Of a DNA stretch of 57,648 nucleotides, positions 1 to 8,872 are shown in pieces. The stretch's first letter is position 1; every line of letters begins with the position of its first letter. A program made the position numbers and the translations under genes. Source of the DNA: Xenorhabdus japonica (lineage in GTDB: Bacteria; Pseudomonadota; Gammaproteobacteria; Enterobacterales; Enterobacteriaceae); NCBI RefSeq assembly GCF_900115195.1, contig NZ_FOVO01000025.1, positions 1 to 57,648 on the forward strand. The letters are read 5' to 3'. The notes under the pieces were generated by a model that worked only from the letters and a program-made list of their open reading frames with translations, did no database searches and was not told the origin of the DNA.

Positions 1-14
1 ACACGAGATTACAA

Positions 15-73
15 AACACCGAATGAGTTATTTAAAGGAATACCCACTCATTTACTTCGTTCATTACGGTGTT
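15..73 (-). terminator. Possible terminator hairpin after the membrane-protein gene
   Basis: A 12-13 bp inverted repeat (arms 15-26 and 61-73, one bulged base) begins 4 bases past the stop codon of the minus-strand gene ending at 78. On the minus strand the second arm is followed by a short T-rich stretch. It could end the hcp island transcript. The long loop (34 bases) makes this only a moderate case, and it could instead be an end of a decayed element. Confidence 0.35.
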
Positions 74-77
74 GCGC

Positions 78-1073
78 TTAATATGTGAATCCAAGAAACA
101 TTAACACCAAAGCTACTAAAAAAAATAAAATAGGAAGGTCACTCTTGTTATCAAGATGAGATAATAATATAAATGTAGTCATTACATAATCCGTTACCAG
201 TAAAACAGTAGACAATAATGTTATCAGTAATGCCTTTTTTTGCACTCCGAAATCTAATAAATTCCGATATTTATTTAATCTATCTTCTGCCAGCAAACTA
301 ATATCATTCTTTTTTACTCTTTGGTTAAGATCATAGCTTATTTTAAGCACATCATTCAGGTTTTCATTTAACACACAATATTGCCAAATTTTTTTAAAAA
401 AATTTATTTTTATTTTTATTTTTATTTTTATTTTTATTTTTATTTTTATTTTTATTTTTATTTTTATTTCATGATTTTCAACAGCATCCTCTCCTGCTAT
501 TCCATTTATCTTCTTTCTCAAAATATGATTAGTTGTTCTAAACCATAAAATTTCCGTCATTGTTTGGGAAAAAACCTTACTATTAATAATAATTCGGTTA
601 GATAGGAAATTAAAAAACACGACTGTTAATAAATACCATTCGTGATGCATATAATAGACAAAGTAATCAAGCAAAAGAATAGCGATCGCAAATATGATAC
701 TTACTGTATTCAGCACATTCAGAATTTTTAAAGCAAAAAGGCTTCCTCTGTAGGCATACAACGTTAATAAACAGGTTATAGAAATAATGAATATACCGGC
801 GGAACGTTGGAAACCAGCAATATCAGAGGAAAAGTAAAAACCATAGAATACAATAACCAACATGATATAGGAAATAGATATCAATATAGTAAATAACATC
901 AGCAGTAGACTTGCTTCTGAAGTTCGGTTAATGACCATTTGATTTTTTAGCCTGGAAATATCTGGTTCACCCAACAGTGAAGAGTCATTTGTTTTGATCC
1001 TACTATTTATATTTTCATACTGAATCAAAATATTTCTAAATTGATTGTTAGTTAATATATATCTTATATTCAT
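78..1073 (-). CDS. Multi-pass membrane protein, putative duplicated T6SS immunity protein
   Basis: This 331-residue protein has no function I recognise. Residues 1-200 start with a soluble segment (MNIRYILTNNQF, then RIKTNDSSLL) followed by about four hydrophobic segments. After a tract of alternating Ile and Lys, residues from about 230 onward again show a soluble segment of the same kind (VLNENLNDVL, then RVKKNDISLL) and two hydrophobic segments before the stop. I read it as two related modules in tandem, the second cut short. The neighbouring 229-residue protein begins in the same way (MNIKSFVLNAGF, then KIKTADPTI). It is last in a minus-strand series hcp, putative effector, membrane protein, membrane protein, so immunity to the effector is the natural inference. 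It is AT-rich relative to the core genes. Function is inferred from position only. Confidence 0.6.
   Translation of the reverse strand: MNIRYILTNNQFRNILIQYENINSRIKTNDSSLLGEPDISRLKNQMVINRTSEASLLLMLFTILISISYIMLVIVFYGFYFSSDIAGFQRSAGIFIISITCLLTLYAYRGSLFALKILNVLNTVSIIFAIAILLLDYFVYYMHHEWYLLTVVFFNFLSNRIIINSKVFSQTMTEILWFRTTNHILRKKINGIAGEDAVENHEIKIKIKIKIKIKIKIKIKIKINFFKKIWQYCVLNENLNDVLKISYDLNQRVKKNDISLLAEDRLNKYRNLLDFGVQKKALLITLLSTVLLVTDYVMTTFILLSHLDNKSDLPILFFLVALVLMFLGFTY
403..469. repeat. Hexanucleotide microsatellite (TTTTTA)n inside a CDS
   Basis: A single A recurs every six bases from 406 to 466 within a run of T, giving about 11 uninterrupted copies of a six-base unit. On the minus strand it is read as AAA-ATA, that is Lys-Ile dipeptides, in the middle of the membrane-protein gene 78-1073. 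Because the unit is six bases, gain or loss of copies changes linker length without shifting the frame. Confidence 0.95.
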
Positions 1074-1163
1074 GTTTATTTTTCCAAAAAATAACTATTT
1101 TTATATTTCTTTTTTACTTAAATAATCAACGAGTTTGATACGTGACCGGATTTTTCATTCATC

Positions 1164-1853
1164 CTATTTTTCCTCAGAATGTCTTGCTCTTTTTTTATCT
1201 CTGATTTTTTTACGCTTTTCCAATTTCAACGCTCTGGAATACTCTCTTAATTGTTTTTTATTAAAAACTTTTATTTTATCCAGTTCACTTTTAAAAACAA
1301 CACGATTAATTCTGAGACACATCCTAGTCCATATAAAATCAGAGTAATACTGACTATTCAATATAAACTTAATCAACAAGCAACATAACGCTATAGAAAA
1401 AAAATATAGACCATCAGAATCAAACGCCTCTTTTAAAATAGCAACAAATAAACTAAAAATAAATACAATTGAATTTACAATCTTATGAATAACAGGGCCA
1501 TAATAATATCCACTCAAAGTAAACCCAATATGAAAAATTGAAATAACACCACTAATTAACAATGACAATAAGAAAGAAAATGCTTTTATTTCGTTACTTG
1601 GATTATTTATTAACAAATCAGGTATAGCTACCGCTGCACCTGAAAAAAAAGCCATGAAAACTATCGTAATAAAAAATATAATAAGAGTTATCTTAAACCT
1701 ACCAGGATAATCGAAGAATTTTTTATAACTCCGTTCATCCACAGTGATATGCTCTATAGTTGGATCAGCCGTCTTTATCTTTGATTCCAGATCTCTAGAC
1801 TTATCCAATAATTTTTTGAATCCTGCATTTAAAACAAAACTTTTTATATTCAT
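1164..1853 (-). CDS. Membrane protein, putative T6SS immunity protein
   Basis: This 229-residue protein has a soluble N-terminal segment of about 55 residues and four or five hydrophobic segments (around residues 55-75, 90-112, 120-140 and 145-165). Its basic C-terminus is rich in Lys and Arg (for example KLEKRKKIRDKKRAR). The N-terminus resembles both modules of the next gene downstream (78-1073). It lies 45 bp after the putative effector gene on the same strand. In Hcp-linked islands, membrane proteins directly downstream of a hydrophobic effector are often the cognate immunity proteins; that role is inferred here. No catalytic motif is visible. Confidence 0.6.
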   Translation of the reverse strand: MNIKSFVLNAGFKKLLDKSRDLESKIKTADPTIEHITVDERSYKKFFDYPGRFKITLIIFFITIVFMAFFSGAAVAIPDLLINNPSNEIKAFSFLLSLLISGVISIFHIGFTLSGYYYGPVIHKIVNSIVFIFSLFVAILKEAFDSDGLYFFSIALCCLLIKFILNSQYYSDFIWTRMCLRINRVVFKSELDKIKVFNKKQLREYSRALKLEKRKKIRDKKRARHSEEK

Positions 1854-1898
1854 ACAATAATTATCACAAACAATGCGCCCATAGAATCAATAAAGTTA

Positions 1899-2924
1899 TT
1901 AAAAATGTTCAGATAAATAACTAGCGGGGTTTTCGTAAACAATAGAGTGAATCGTGCCAATAATATATTTACCCGAAGTAAATATATTTTCTGGACTCTT
2001 AATTGTTCCTGTCATTCCACTACCTACAAATCCACTACCTGCGACAAGCGAATCCTTCAAATGGTTGCGCAATGCCTTTTGTATCTCTTCATTAGGATAA
2101 CGCTTAATATATCTTCCCTGCTCTATCGCTTTCTTAATTACTTGATTAGATATTCCAGGATTATTATGTCGCATAATTTCTTCAGTTAACCGTTTTCTCT
2201 CATGTCTTGGCATGTTTTTTAGCCATTCTGATGCTCTACGAGGAGAAGTTGCTTTCATTATTTTATAAGTTTTATATGCATCCTTTAGTGCAGCAGCTCC
2301 AGAGGTAAGGGATATTACATCTAATATAGTTGTGGTTGTAACATACCAATCTTGCGAATCTAACCAAGCAACATGTTCTACTCCTTCCCTCCCTGCACCT
2401 GTAAGTTGATAAACTCTATATCCTCCATTTACACATTGAAGACCAGATGCTGTTAAACCGCCATAAGATAAAATAGCTACGGGTGTACTCATTCCTCCTG
2501 TAAATGGTGCTGCTACTCCCGAGCCAAATAATCCGAATGCCGATACCAGTGCTCCACCACAAGAAAGCGCCGTAGAGCCAATCTCCAGCATCAAACTAGG
2601 CTCTGATACCGTTTTTTTCAGTTCTACTTTTGGAGTAACTCCTGCCTCAAGATTGAAAATAATAATATGTGTTAACTCAGAAGAGACATTATTCCCACGT
2701 CTTTTTGATGGTCTAACTAAATAGCGTTTATAGAAGCCATCGGAATAAATAATTCCAGCACCATAAAAATCACGGTGGCAATCTAATGCATCCGCAATAG
2801 CCTGAAAATCTATATTGGGAACGCCGTGATGTATGGAACCAAGCATTCTGGCATACTGTAAGCTCGGTAACTTACTTTCATCAAACTCGTTTCTTAGTTG
2901 TGATGTTAGACTTTCAAATTGCAT
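1899..2924 (-). CDS. Putative Hcp-associated T6SS effector with hydrophobic core
   Basis: This protein is 341 residues from the ATG at 2924; an upstream GTG at 2936 in the same frame is possible. No named domain is obvious to me. The first 100 residues are soluble. Residues about 105-175 form a Gly/Ala-rich hydrophobic stretch (including GGALVSAFGLFGSGVAAPFTGG) that could insert in a membrane. A basic helical region follows, with PRHERKRLTEEIMRHNNPGIS near residue 240, and a further Gly-rich segment near the end. I recall similar proteins encoded next to hcp in other Enterobacterales, but could not check. It sits 57 bp after hcp and 45 bp before a membrane protein gene, the order expected for hcp, effector, immunity. 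A membrane-acting effector is my inference. Confidence 0.6.
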   Translation of the reverse strand: MQFESLTSQLRNEFDESKLPSLQYARMLGSIHHGVPNIDFQAIADALDCHRDFYGAGIIYSDGFYKRYLVRPSKRRGNNVSSELTHIIIFNLEAGVTPKVELKKTVSEPSLMLEIGSTALSCGGALVSAFGLFGSGVAAPFTGGMSTPVAILSYGGLTASGLQCVNGGYRVYQLTGAGREGVEHVAWLDSQDWYVTTTTILDVISLTSGAAALKDAYKTYKIMKATSPRRASEWLKNMPRHERKRLTEEIMRHNNPGISNQVIKKAIEQGRYIKRYPNEEIQKALRNHLKDSLVAGSGFVGSGMTGTIKSPENIFTSGKYIIGTIHSIVYENPASYLSEHF

Positions 2925-2980
2925 ATTATTTACCACCCGTGATTATTATTTTATGTATTGTTCTGGGATAATTTATATAA

Positions 2981-3460
2981 TCAGTAAACCGTCTCTTCCC
3001 AAGCACAATACCCTGATGTGCCTGCCACATAATGCTGACAAACAATATCTTTATATCTTACTGCAACAACTTCCTCTGGTTGCCGATCATTATGGTTCAC
3101 AGAATGTGGATATTGAACATTAACATTTATTAACTTGGCATTTCTTAAATGGACAGAGTAATAACGTTCTTGCCCACCAGCTTGCGAAGTTCGGTAAAAA
3201 TCAAACATGAGATCAAGTTCTTCATTGTTTGAAATTGCCATCAATAGTAATGGTGATGATTTATCCAGAGGTTTGATAAACTTAACCGGTTGATGAGCAA
3301 CGTTTTGTGAACGAGAAACTCCATGATTAAATTGTAATACAAAAACTTGATCTTCATGCCCAAACTGAAATTTATTACCAATAGAATCCAGCGTGGAACA
3401 CCCTTGAGAGATCAACCCTTGAAGCTTCCCTTTTATTGTCACATAAATAGAATTAGCCAT
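2981..3460 (-). CDS. hcp: Type VI secretion system tube protein Hcp
   Basis: At 159 residues this is the usual length for Hcp, the protein whose hexameric rings stack into the T6SS tube and can carry small effectors in their lumen. The sequence is strongly diagnostic: MANSIYVTIKGKLQGLISQG at the start, GHEDQVFVLQFNHGVSR, then DKSSPLLLMAISNNEELDLMFDFYR, and AGTSGYCAWEE near the end. No sheath, baseplate or VgrG genes are present in the window, so this is an orphan hcp whose apparatus must be encoded elsewhere. It is first in the minus-strand island, and the gene after it is the likely cargo. Confidence 0.95.
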   Translation of the reverse strand: MANSIYVTIKGKLQGLISQGCSTLDSIGNKFQFGHEDQVFVLQFNHGVSRSQNVAHQPVKFIKPLDKSSPLLLMAISNNEELDLMFDFYRTSQAGGQERYYSVHLRNAKLINVNVQYPHSVNHNDRQPEEVVAVRYKDIVCQHYVAGTSGYCAWEETVY

Positions 3461-3727
3461 ATTATCTTAATCCTTCATCATTATTTTTTGCTTTACCTCT
3501 TGTTGTTATAGCATAAAAAATCAATCAACAAATACCGATTAGATCCTAAAAAACAAGTTAATCACATAGATAAAAATATTTTGCTTTAATAAGAAAAATA
3601 TCAAACGAGTAAATTAAATAACTTTAAAATTATCAGCCTAATATAAAAAATCCCCACCTCACGGTAGGGAATGAATACAACAAAAAATATCTGCCAGGTA
3701 TCAGATATTAAATTTGAGAAAGTGTGT
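3461..3727. other. AT-rich intergenic region upstream of hcp
   Basis: I see no convincing gene here. The region is very AT-rich and should hold the hcp promoter, reading leftward. Near its right end is the minus-strand hairpin listed separately (3646-3668). Confidence 0.5.
3646..3668 (-). terminator. Rho-independent terminator, minus strand
   Basis: On the minus strand an 8-bp stem (TCCCTACC with GGTGGGGA, one wobble) with a four-base loop is followed directly by a run of six T. It lies about 60 bp past the stop of the transporter remnant 3728-3920 and was probably that gene's terminator. Confidence 0.6.
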
Positions 3728-3920
3728 TCAATGTTTTTTTTCGCGTTCGTCAGTGACTGTGAAATTAGCGGCAATTAAGTCAATTTTCTTGGAAGAAAGC
3801 AGGGGAATTCGGTTTGCTGGATTCGTTGGACGCAATTCCAACTTTACTCCCAAATCATTGGCAATATCCACATCACAGCAAAGCCGCCACCGCTATGCGA
3901 GATTTATTGCTAATCTTCAT
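3728..3920 (-). pseudogene. Remnant of an amino-acid ABC transporter substrate-binding protein
   Basis: Reading leftward from the ATG at 3920 gives the start of a signal peptide (MKISNKSRIAVAALL), then a stop at 3873. In another frame the sequence goes on as CDVDIANDLGVKLELRPTNP, ANRIPLLSSKKIDLIAANFT and VTDERE, ending at a stop at 3728. That second part is typical of the family 3 (amino-acid type) solute-binding domain. It is about 55 residues of a domain normally over 200, joined to a broken signal peptide. The gene has lost an internal segment and its 3' portion and cannot make a working protein. Confidence 0.8.
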
Positions 3921-4029
3921 TGTACACCCCTGTTGGTTATTAATTTTTATATGCCCAACAAAAGCTATCAATTTCGATATAGCACCTAAAATAATATAAA
4001 ATTCTATATTTATAACCATATAGAATATA

Positions 4030-4064
4030 AAAAAGAAAACGCCGGAGAAAAAACACCAGCGTTT
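4030..4064 (-). terminator. Terminator of the pst-phoU operon
   Basis: On the minus strand, 16 bases after the phoU stop, a 9-bp stem (AAACGCTGG with CCGGCGTTT, one G-T wobble) is followed by TCTTTTTTATA. This is a standard rho-independent terminator for the phosphate operon. Confidence 0.75.
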
Positions 4065-4079
4065 CAAGCGATTAAAAAA

Positions 4080-4796
4080 TTATTCTTTTTGGGTAAGCAA
4101 TTTTTCCAACTTATCACCGCCAACATGGCGGAAATCCTGTCCTTTGACGTAATAGAAAATAAATTCACAAATATTCTGGCAACGGTCACCAATGCGCTCA
4201 ATAGAGCGGGCACAAAAAAGAGCCGTCATAATATTCGGAATCGTTCTGGGATCTTCCATCATGTAAGTCATTAGCTGACGGACAATGCTTTCATATTCCT
4301 GATCAACTTTTTTGTCTTCACGATAAATACGGATAGCCTCTTCCAGATCCATGCGGGCAAAGGCATCCAGCACATCGTGCAACATTTGGATAGTATGGCG
4401 CCCCAATGATTCCAAATTGACCAGCAAGAATTGATGTTGATGTGAAAACTTTTCAAGCGCAGTCTGACAGATCTTATTGGCAACATCGCCAATACGCTCC
4501 AGTTCAGCAATGGTTTTTGAAATAACCATAATCAAACGCAGGTCGCTGGCTGTCGGTTGGCGTTTTGCAATGATGCGAACACAAGCCTCATCAATCGCCA
4601 CTTCCATCATATTGACCTTCTGGTCATCTTCAATCACTTGCCGTGCCAATACTTCATCTTGGTTGTGCATCGCCAGAATGGCTTTACTAAGCTGTTCTTC
4701 CACCAGCCCACCCATTGTCATCAATTCTGTACGAATATATTCCAGTTCAGCAGTGAACTGACCAGAGATGTGTTTGCTGAGATTCAGATTGTCCAT
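4080..4796 (-). CDS. phoU: Phosphate signalling protein PhoU
   Basis: PhoU (238 residues, usual length) is a cytoplasmic protein of two three-helix bundles. It links the PstSCAB transporter to the PhoR-PhoB two-component system and keeps the Pho regulon off when phosphate is plentiful. The sequence is typical: [20 protein letters not shown] at the start, [20 protein letters not shown] in the first bundle, and [20 protein letters not shown] in the second. The paired ERIGD motifs are the metal-cluster sites of the family. It is the last gene of the operon, 17 bp after pstB, and a terminator follows. Confidence 0.97.
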   Translation of the reverse strand: MDNLNLSKHISGQFTAELEYIRTELMTMGGLVEEQLSKAILAMHNQDEVLARQVIEDDQKVNMMEVAIDEACVRIIAKRQPTASDLRLIMVISKTIAELERIGDVANKICQTALEKFSHQHQFLLVNLESLGRHTIQMLHDVLDAFARMDLEEAIRIYREDKKVDQEYESIVRQLMTYMMEDPRTIPNIMTALFCARSIERIGDRCQNICEFIFYYVKGQDFRHVGGDKLEKLLTQKE

Positions 4797-4813
4797 CTTA
4801 TGCTATCCCCATA

Positions 4814-5656
<843 letters not shown>

Positions 5657-5749
5657 TTATCTCTTTAATACCTTTCATGCTTTTATTCCATCGAATATTT
5701 CATTAAAGATCGAGGAATGGCATGTTAAAAATGCAGGTTTGAAAAAATA

Positions 5750-6658
5750 TTAGTGCTTTTTCTTCGCAAACAGCGCACGCGCCACAATATTAATCAACAG
5801 TACGCACAGAGTGATCAGCAATACTCCCGCCCATGCCAGCTGTTGCCAGTCAGCAAATGGACTCATGGCAAACTTGAAAATCGTGACAGGCAAGTTTGCA
5901 ATCGGCTGGCTGAGAGCGGTGCTCCAGAACTGGTTGGAAAGCGAGGTGAACAGCAGTGGAGCCGTTTCACCAGCGATACGGGCAATAGCCAGCAATACCC
6001 CAGTAATAATGCCTGATACCGACGCCCTCAACGTAATGGCTGAGATCATTTTCCATTTTGGTGTTCCCAGTGCATAAGCAGCTTCGCGCAGGTTATCCGG
6101 TACCAGTTTCAGCATGTTCTCCGTCGTGCGAATAACAATGGGAATCTGCAACAACGCCAGAGCAATGACCCCTGCCCAACCGGAAAAGTGTTGCACTTTC
6201 GCTACCACAACCGTGTAGACAAATAACCCGACAACAATCGAAGGTGCTGAAAGCAGGATGTCATTTATAAAGCGAATGATTTCTGCCAGCCATGAACGAC
6301 GGCCATATTCCGCCAGATAAATCCCCGCCATAATCCCCAATGGCGTACCAAATACCGTCGCCCATAAGATCAGCAAGCCACTGCCAACAATAGCGTTTGC
6401 CAGCCCACCGCCCTCTGTATTAGGTGGTGGCGTCATCTCAGTAAACAACGCCAGTGACATACCATCAATGCCTTTAGTGACGGTGGAGATTAAAATCCAA
6501 CTCAGCCAGAATAAACCGAATGCCATCGTCGCCATAGATAACATCAGAGCCAACCGATTTTTCTGACGACGCCATGACTGCATACGGCGGCGGCTTTTCA
6601 TATCCACTTCGCTGATTACACCAGCTAGACGTGACGGTTGCTTATTGGTGGTTGTCAT
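5750..6658 (-). CDS. pstA: Phosphate ABC transporter permease PstA
   Basis: This is one of the two inner-membrane permease subunits of the high-affinity phosphate transporter. It is 302 residues from the ATG at 6658. I prefer that start to the in-frame ATG at 6673 because it lies one base after the pstC stop and has a GAGGGG ribosome-binding site. Six hydrophobic segments are visible, beginning with [19 protein letters not shown]. The permease loop carries [14 protein letters not shown], the EAA-type motif that contacts PstB. It is third in pstSCAB-phoU. Confidence 0.96.
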   Translation of the reverse strand: MTTTNKQPSRLAGVISEVDMKSRRRMQSWRRQKNRLALMLSMATMAFGLFWLSWILISTVTKGIDGMSLALFTEMTPPPNTEGGGLANAIVGSGLLILWATVFGTPLGIMAGIYLAEYGRRSWLAEIIRFINDILLSAPSIVVGLFVYTVVVAKVQHFSGWAGVIALALLQIPIVIRTTENMLKLVPDNLREAAYALGTPKWKMISAITLRASVSGIITGVLLAIARIAGETAPLLFTSLSNQFWSTALSQPIANLPVTIFKFAMSPFADWQQLAWAGVLLITLCVLLINIVARALFAKKKH

Positions 6659-6659
6659 C

Positions 6660-7616
6660 TCAGCGCCCCTCATTTTTTGCCAGACGCAGAATCATCAATT
6701 TCGACAACGCCAACACAATAAAGGTGATTACAAACAAAATCAGTCCCAGCTCCATCAATGCGGCGGTATGCAAGCCAGATTCAGCCTCAGCAAATTCATT
6801 CGCTAATGCAGAGGTAATACTGTTCCCCGGCATATACAGAGACAAACTATCCAGTTGGTAGGTATTACCGATAATAAAGGTGACAGCCATTGTTTCTCCC
6901 AATGCCCGACCAAGCCCCAACATTACGCCACCAATCACACCATTCCTGGTATAAGGCAAGACGATATACCAAATCACCTCCCATGTTGTACAACCGATGC
7001 CATAGGCCGACTCTTTCATCATCACGGGGGTTTGTTCAAACACATCACGCATTACAGAAGCGATATAGGGAATAATCATGATGGCAAGAATGACACCTGC
7101 CGCCAGAATGCCAATGCCAAAGGCTGGGCCGGAGAACAACTCGCCAACGATAGGAAAGCTCAAGAGCACATCACCGACGGGTTGCTGGAAATACGTGGCA
7201 AATAATGGAGCAAAAACAAACAGCCCCCACATGCCATAAACGATACTGGGGATCGCTGCCAATAGCTCAATAGCCACGCCCAACGGACGTTTCAACCAAT
7301 TCGGAGATAATTCCGTCAGAAACAGGGCAATGCCAAAACTCACCGGAACCGCAATAATCAAGGCAATTAATGAAGTCATCAATGTGCCATAAATCGGTAC
7401 TAATGCGCCAAACACTCCCGCAGGCGCATCCCAATCTTTACGCCACAAGAAAGCAAAACCAAATGTTTGTATACTCGGCCAAGAAGCAATGATCAGCGAA
7501 ATGATAATGCCTCCCAGCAAGAACAAAGTCAGCAATGCCGCCAATCTAACCAGAGCGCTGAAGATAATGTCGCCATTCTTACTCGGTGCTTTCAGTGCCG
7601 TTTTACGTTCGGCCAT
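6660..7616 (-). CDS. pstC: Phosphate ABC transporter permease PstC
   Basis: This is the second permease subunit of the Pst transporter, 318 residues from the ATG at 7616 ([16 protein letters not shown]), close to the usual 319. The ORF is open five codons further to 7631, but the shorter start fits the family. Six transmembrane segments are visible. The loop [20 protein letters not shown] carries the ATPase-contact motif, and [18 protein letters not shown] is the conserved segment after it. It follows pstS after a gap holding a hairpin. Confidence 0.96.
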   Translation of the reverse strand: MAERKTALKAPSKNGDIIFSALVRLAALLTLFLLGGIIISLIIASWPSIQTFGFAFLWRKDWDAPAGVFGALVPIYGTLMTSLIALIIAVPVSFGIALFLTELSPNWLKRPLGVAIELLAAIPSIVYGMWGLFVFAPLFATYFQQPVGDVLLSFPIVGELFSGPAFGIGILAAGVILAIMIIPYIASVMRDVFEQTPVMMKESAYGIGCTTWEVIWYIVLPYTRNGVIGGVMLGLGRALGETMAVTFIIGNTYQLDSLSLYMPGNSITSALANEFAEAESGLHTAALMELGLILFVITFIVLALSKLMILRLAKNEGR

Positions 7617-7643
7617 ACGCTTAATTCTCATTTTGGGTTATTT

Positions 7644-7661
7644 CCCCCTTGATAAAGGGGG
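7644..7661 (-). promoter_or_regulatory. Intercistronic hairpin between pstS and pstC
   Basis: A perfect 7-bp stem (CCCCCTT with AAGGGGG, loop of four) lies in the 85-bp gap between pstS and pstC. It is not followed by a T run on the minus strand. It is therefore more likely to protect the pstS message or reduce downstream expression than to end transcription. That would fit the need for more binding protein than permease. Confidence 0.5.
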
Positions 7662-7701
7662 AGATTTTATAATCGCAGATTCACAGCGGTGATAGGAAAA
7701 T

Positions 7702-8742
7702 TTAATATAGCGGTTTGCCACTGCTGTCTTTGATGTTGCTCTTCCATGCTGCACGTACCTGGCTGATCACTTCTTTCGGCAGAGCGGCATAATCCAGATC
7801 TTGTGCCTGTTTTTTGCCTTTGTCATAAGCCCAATCAAAGAATTTCAGAACTTCAGTACCATTTGCAAGATTTGCCTGTTGCTTGTGGATAAGAATGAAT
7901 GTGGTGGAAGTAATTGGCCACGCATTATCGCCTTTCTGGTTTGTCAGATCCTGAGCAAAGCTGCTGCTCCAATCTGCGCCTTTAGCCGCTGCGCTGAAAT
8001 TTTCTCCGGTAGGCGCTACTACTGCACCATCCGCTGAGACCAATTTGGTATAAGCAAGGTTATTCTGCTTCGCATAAGCATATTCAACATAACCTATCGA
8101 GCCGGGCAAACGCTGAACAAACGCAGCAATCCCATCATTGCCTTTGCCACCTAATCCGGTTGGCCATTTGACGGTCGAGCCTGCCCCGACTTTTTGTTTC
8201 CAATCGCTGTTCACTTTAGATAGATAACTCGTGAAAACGTAGGAAGTTCCTGATCCATCAGCACGACGAACCACAGCAATGTTTTGATCCGGCAGCTTGA
8301 GATTTGGGTTCAGCTTTGCAATCGCCGGGTCATTCCATTTCTTGATATTACCCAGATAGATGTCACCAAGGGTTTTACCATCCAGAATCAACTGACCAGA
8401 TTTAATACCGGAAATGTTCACCGCCAGCACAATACCACCAATTACCGTCGGGAACTGGAATAGTCCATCAGCCGCCAATTTTTCATCAGCAAGAGGGGCA
8501 TCAGATGCGCCAAAATCAACAGTATTGGCAATAATCTGTTTTACACCACCAGAAGAGCCAATGCCTTGATAATTGATTTTATTGCCAGTTGCTTTCTGAT
8601 AAGAATCTGCCCACTTGGTATATATCGGTGCTGGAAATGTCGCACCTGCCCCCGTCAAGCTGGTGGCAGCAAATGAAGACAGGGATGTCATGGCAAATAC
8701 AGCGGCCATGATGCTCGCCACGGTGGTACGCATTGATTTCAT
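7702..8742 (-). CDS. pstS: Periplasmic phosphate-binding protein PstS
   Basis: PstS captures phosphate in the periplasm and delivers it to PstCA. From the ATG at 8742 it is 346 residues, the standard length; that ATG follows an AGGAGGGAGT ribosome-binding site, whereas the upstream ATGs do not. The signal peptide is [20 protein letters not shown] with cleavage expected after LSSFAA. The mature protein begins [18 protein letters not shown]. Phosphate-contact segments are visible: [19 protein letters not shown] and [16 protein letters not shown]. It is the first gene of pstSCAB-phoU, behind a Pho box. Confidence 0.97.
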   Translation of the reverse strand: MKSMRTTVASIMAAVFAMTSLSSFAATSLTGAGATFPAPIYTKWADSYQKATGNKINYQGIGSSGGVKQIIANTVDFGASDAPLADEKLAADGLFQFPTVIGGIVLAVNISGIKSGQLILDGKTLGDIYLGNIKKWNDPAIAKLNPNLKLPDQNIAVVRRADGSGTSYVFTSYLSKVNSDWKQKVGAGSTVKWPTGLGGKGNDGIAAFVQRLPGSIGYVEYAYAKQNNLAYTKLVSADGAVVAPTGENFSAAAKGADWSSSFAQDLTNQKGDNAWPITSTTFILIHKQQANLANGTEVLKFFDWAYDKGKKQAQDLDYAALPKEVISQVRAAWKSNIKDSSGKPLY

Positions 8743-8872
8743 ACTCCCTCCTACTGGGATACGCATCATTAATTAAAAACAAATGCCAAGCATGGCTGAC
8801 AATTTGATTTTTAGGTTAAAAGATGAATCGTGAAGGAAAGTAAGTGAATTCAATGACAATACAATGTATGAA

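Noticed and set aside
403-469. Terminator T-tract or phase-variable frameshift tract
   Set aside because: There is no stem beside it, and a six-base unit cannot shift the reading frame; it is an in-frame length-variable tract at most.
3873-4067. 64-codon minus-strand ORF upstream of the transporter remnant
   Set aside because: Only its last 15 codons are meaningful (the broken signal peptide); the rest lies in the phoU terminator region.
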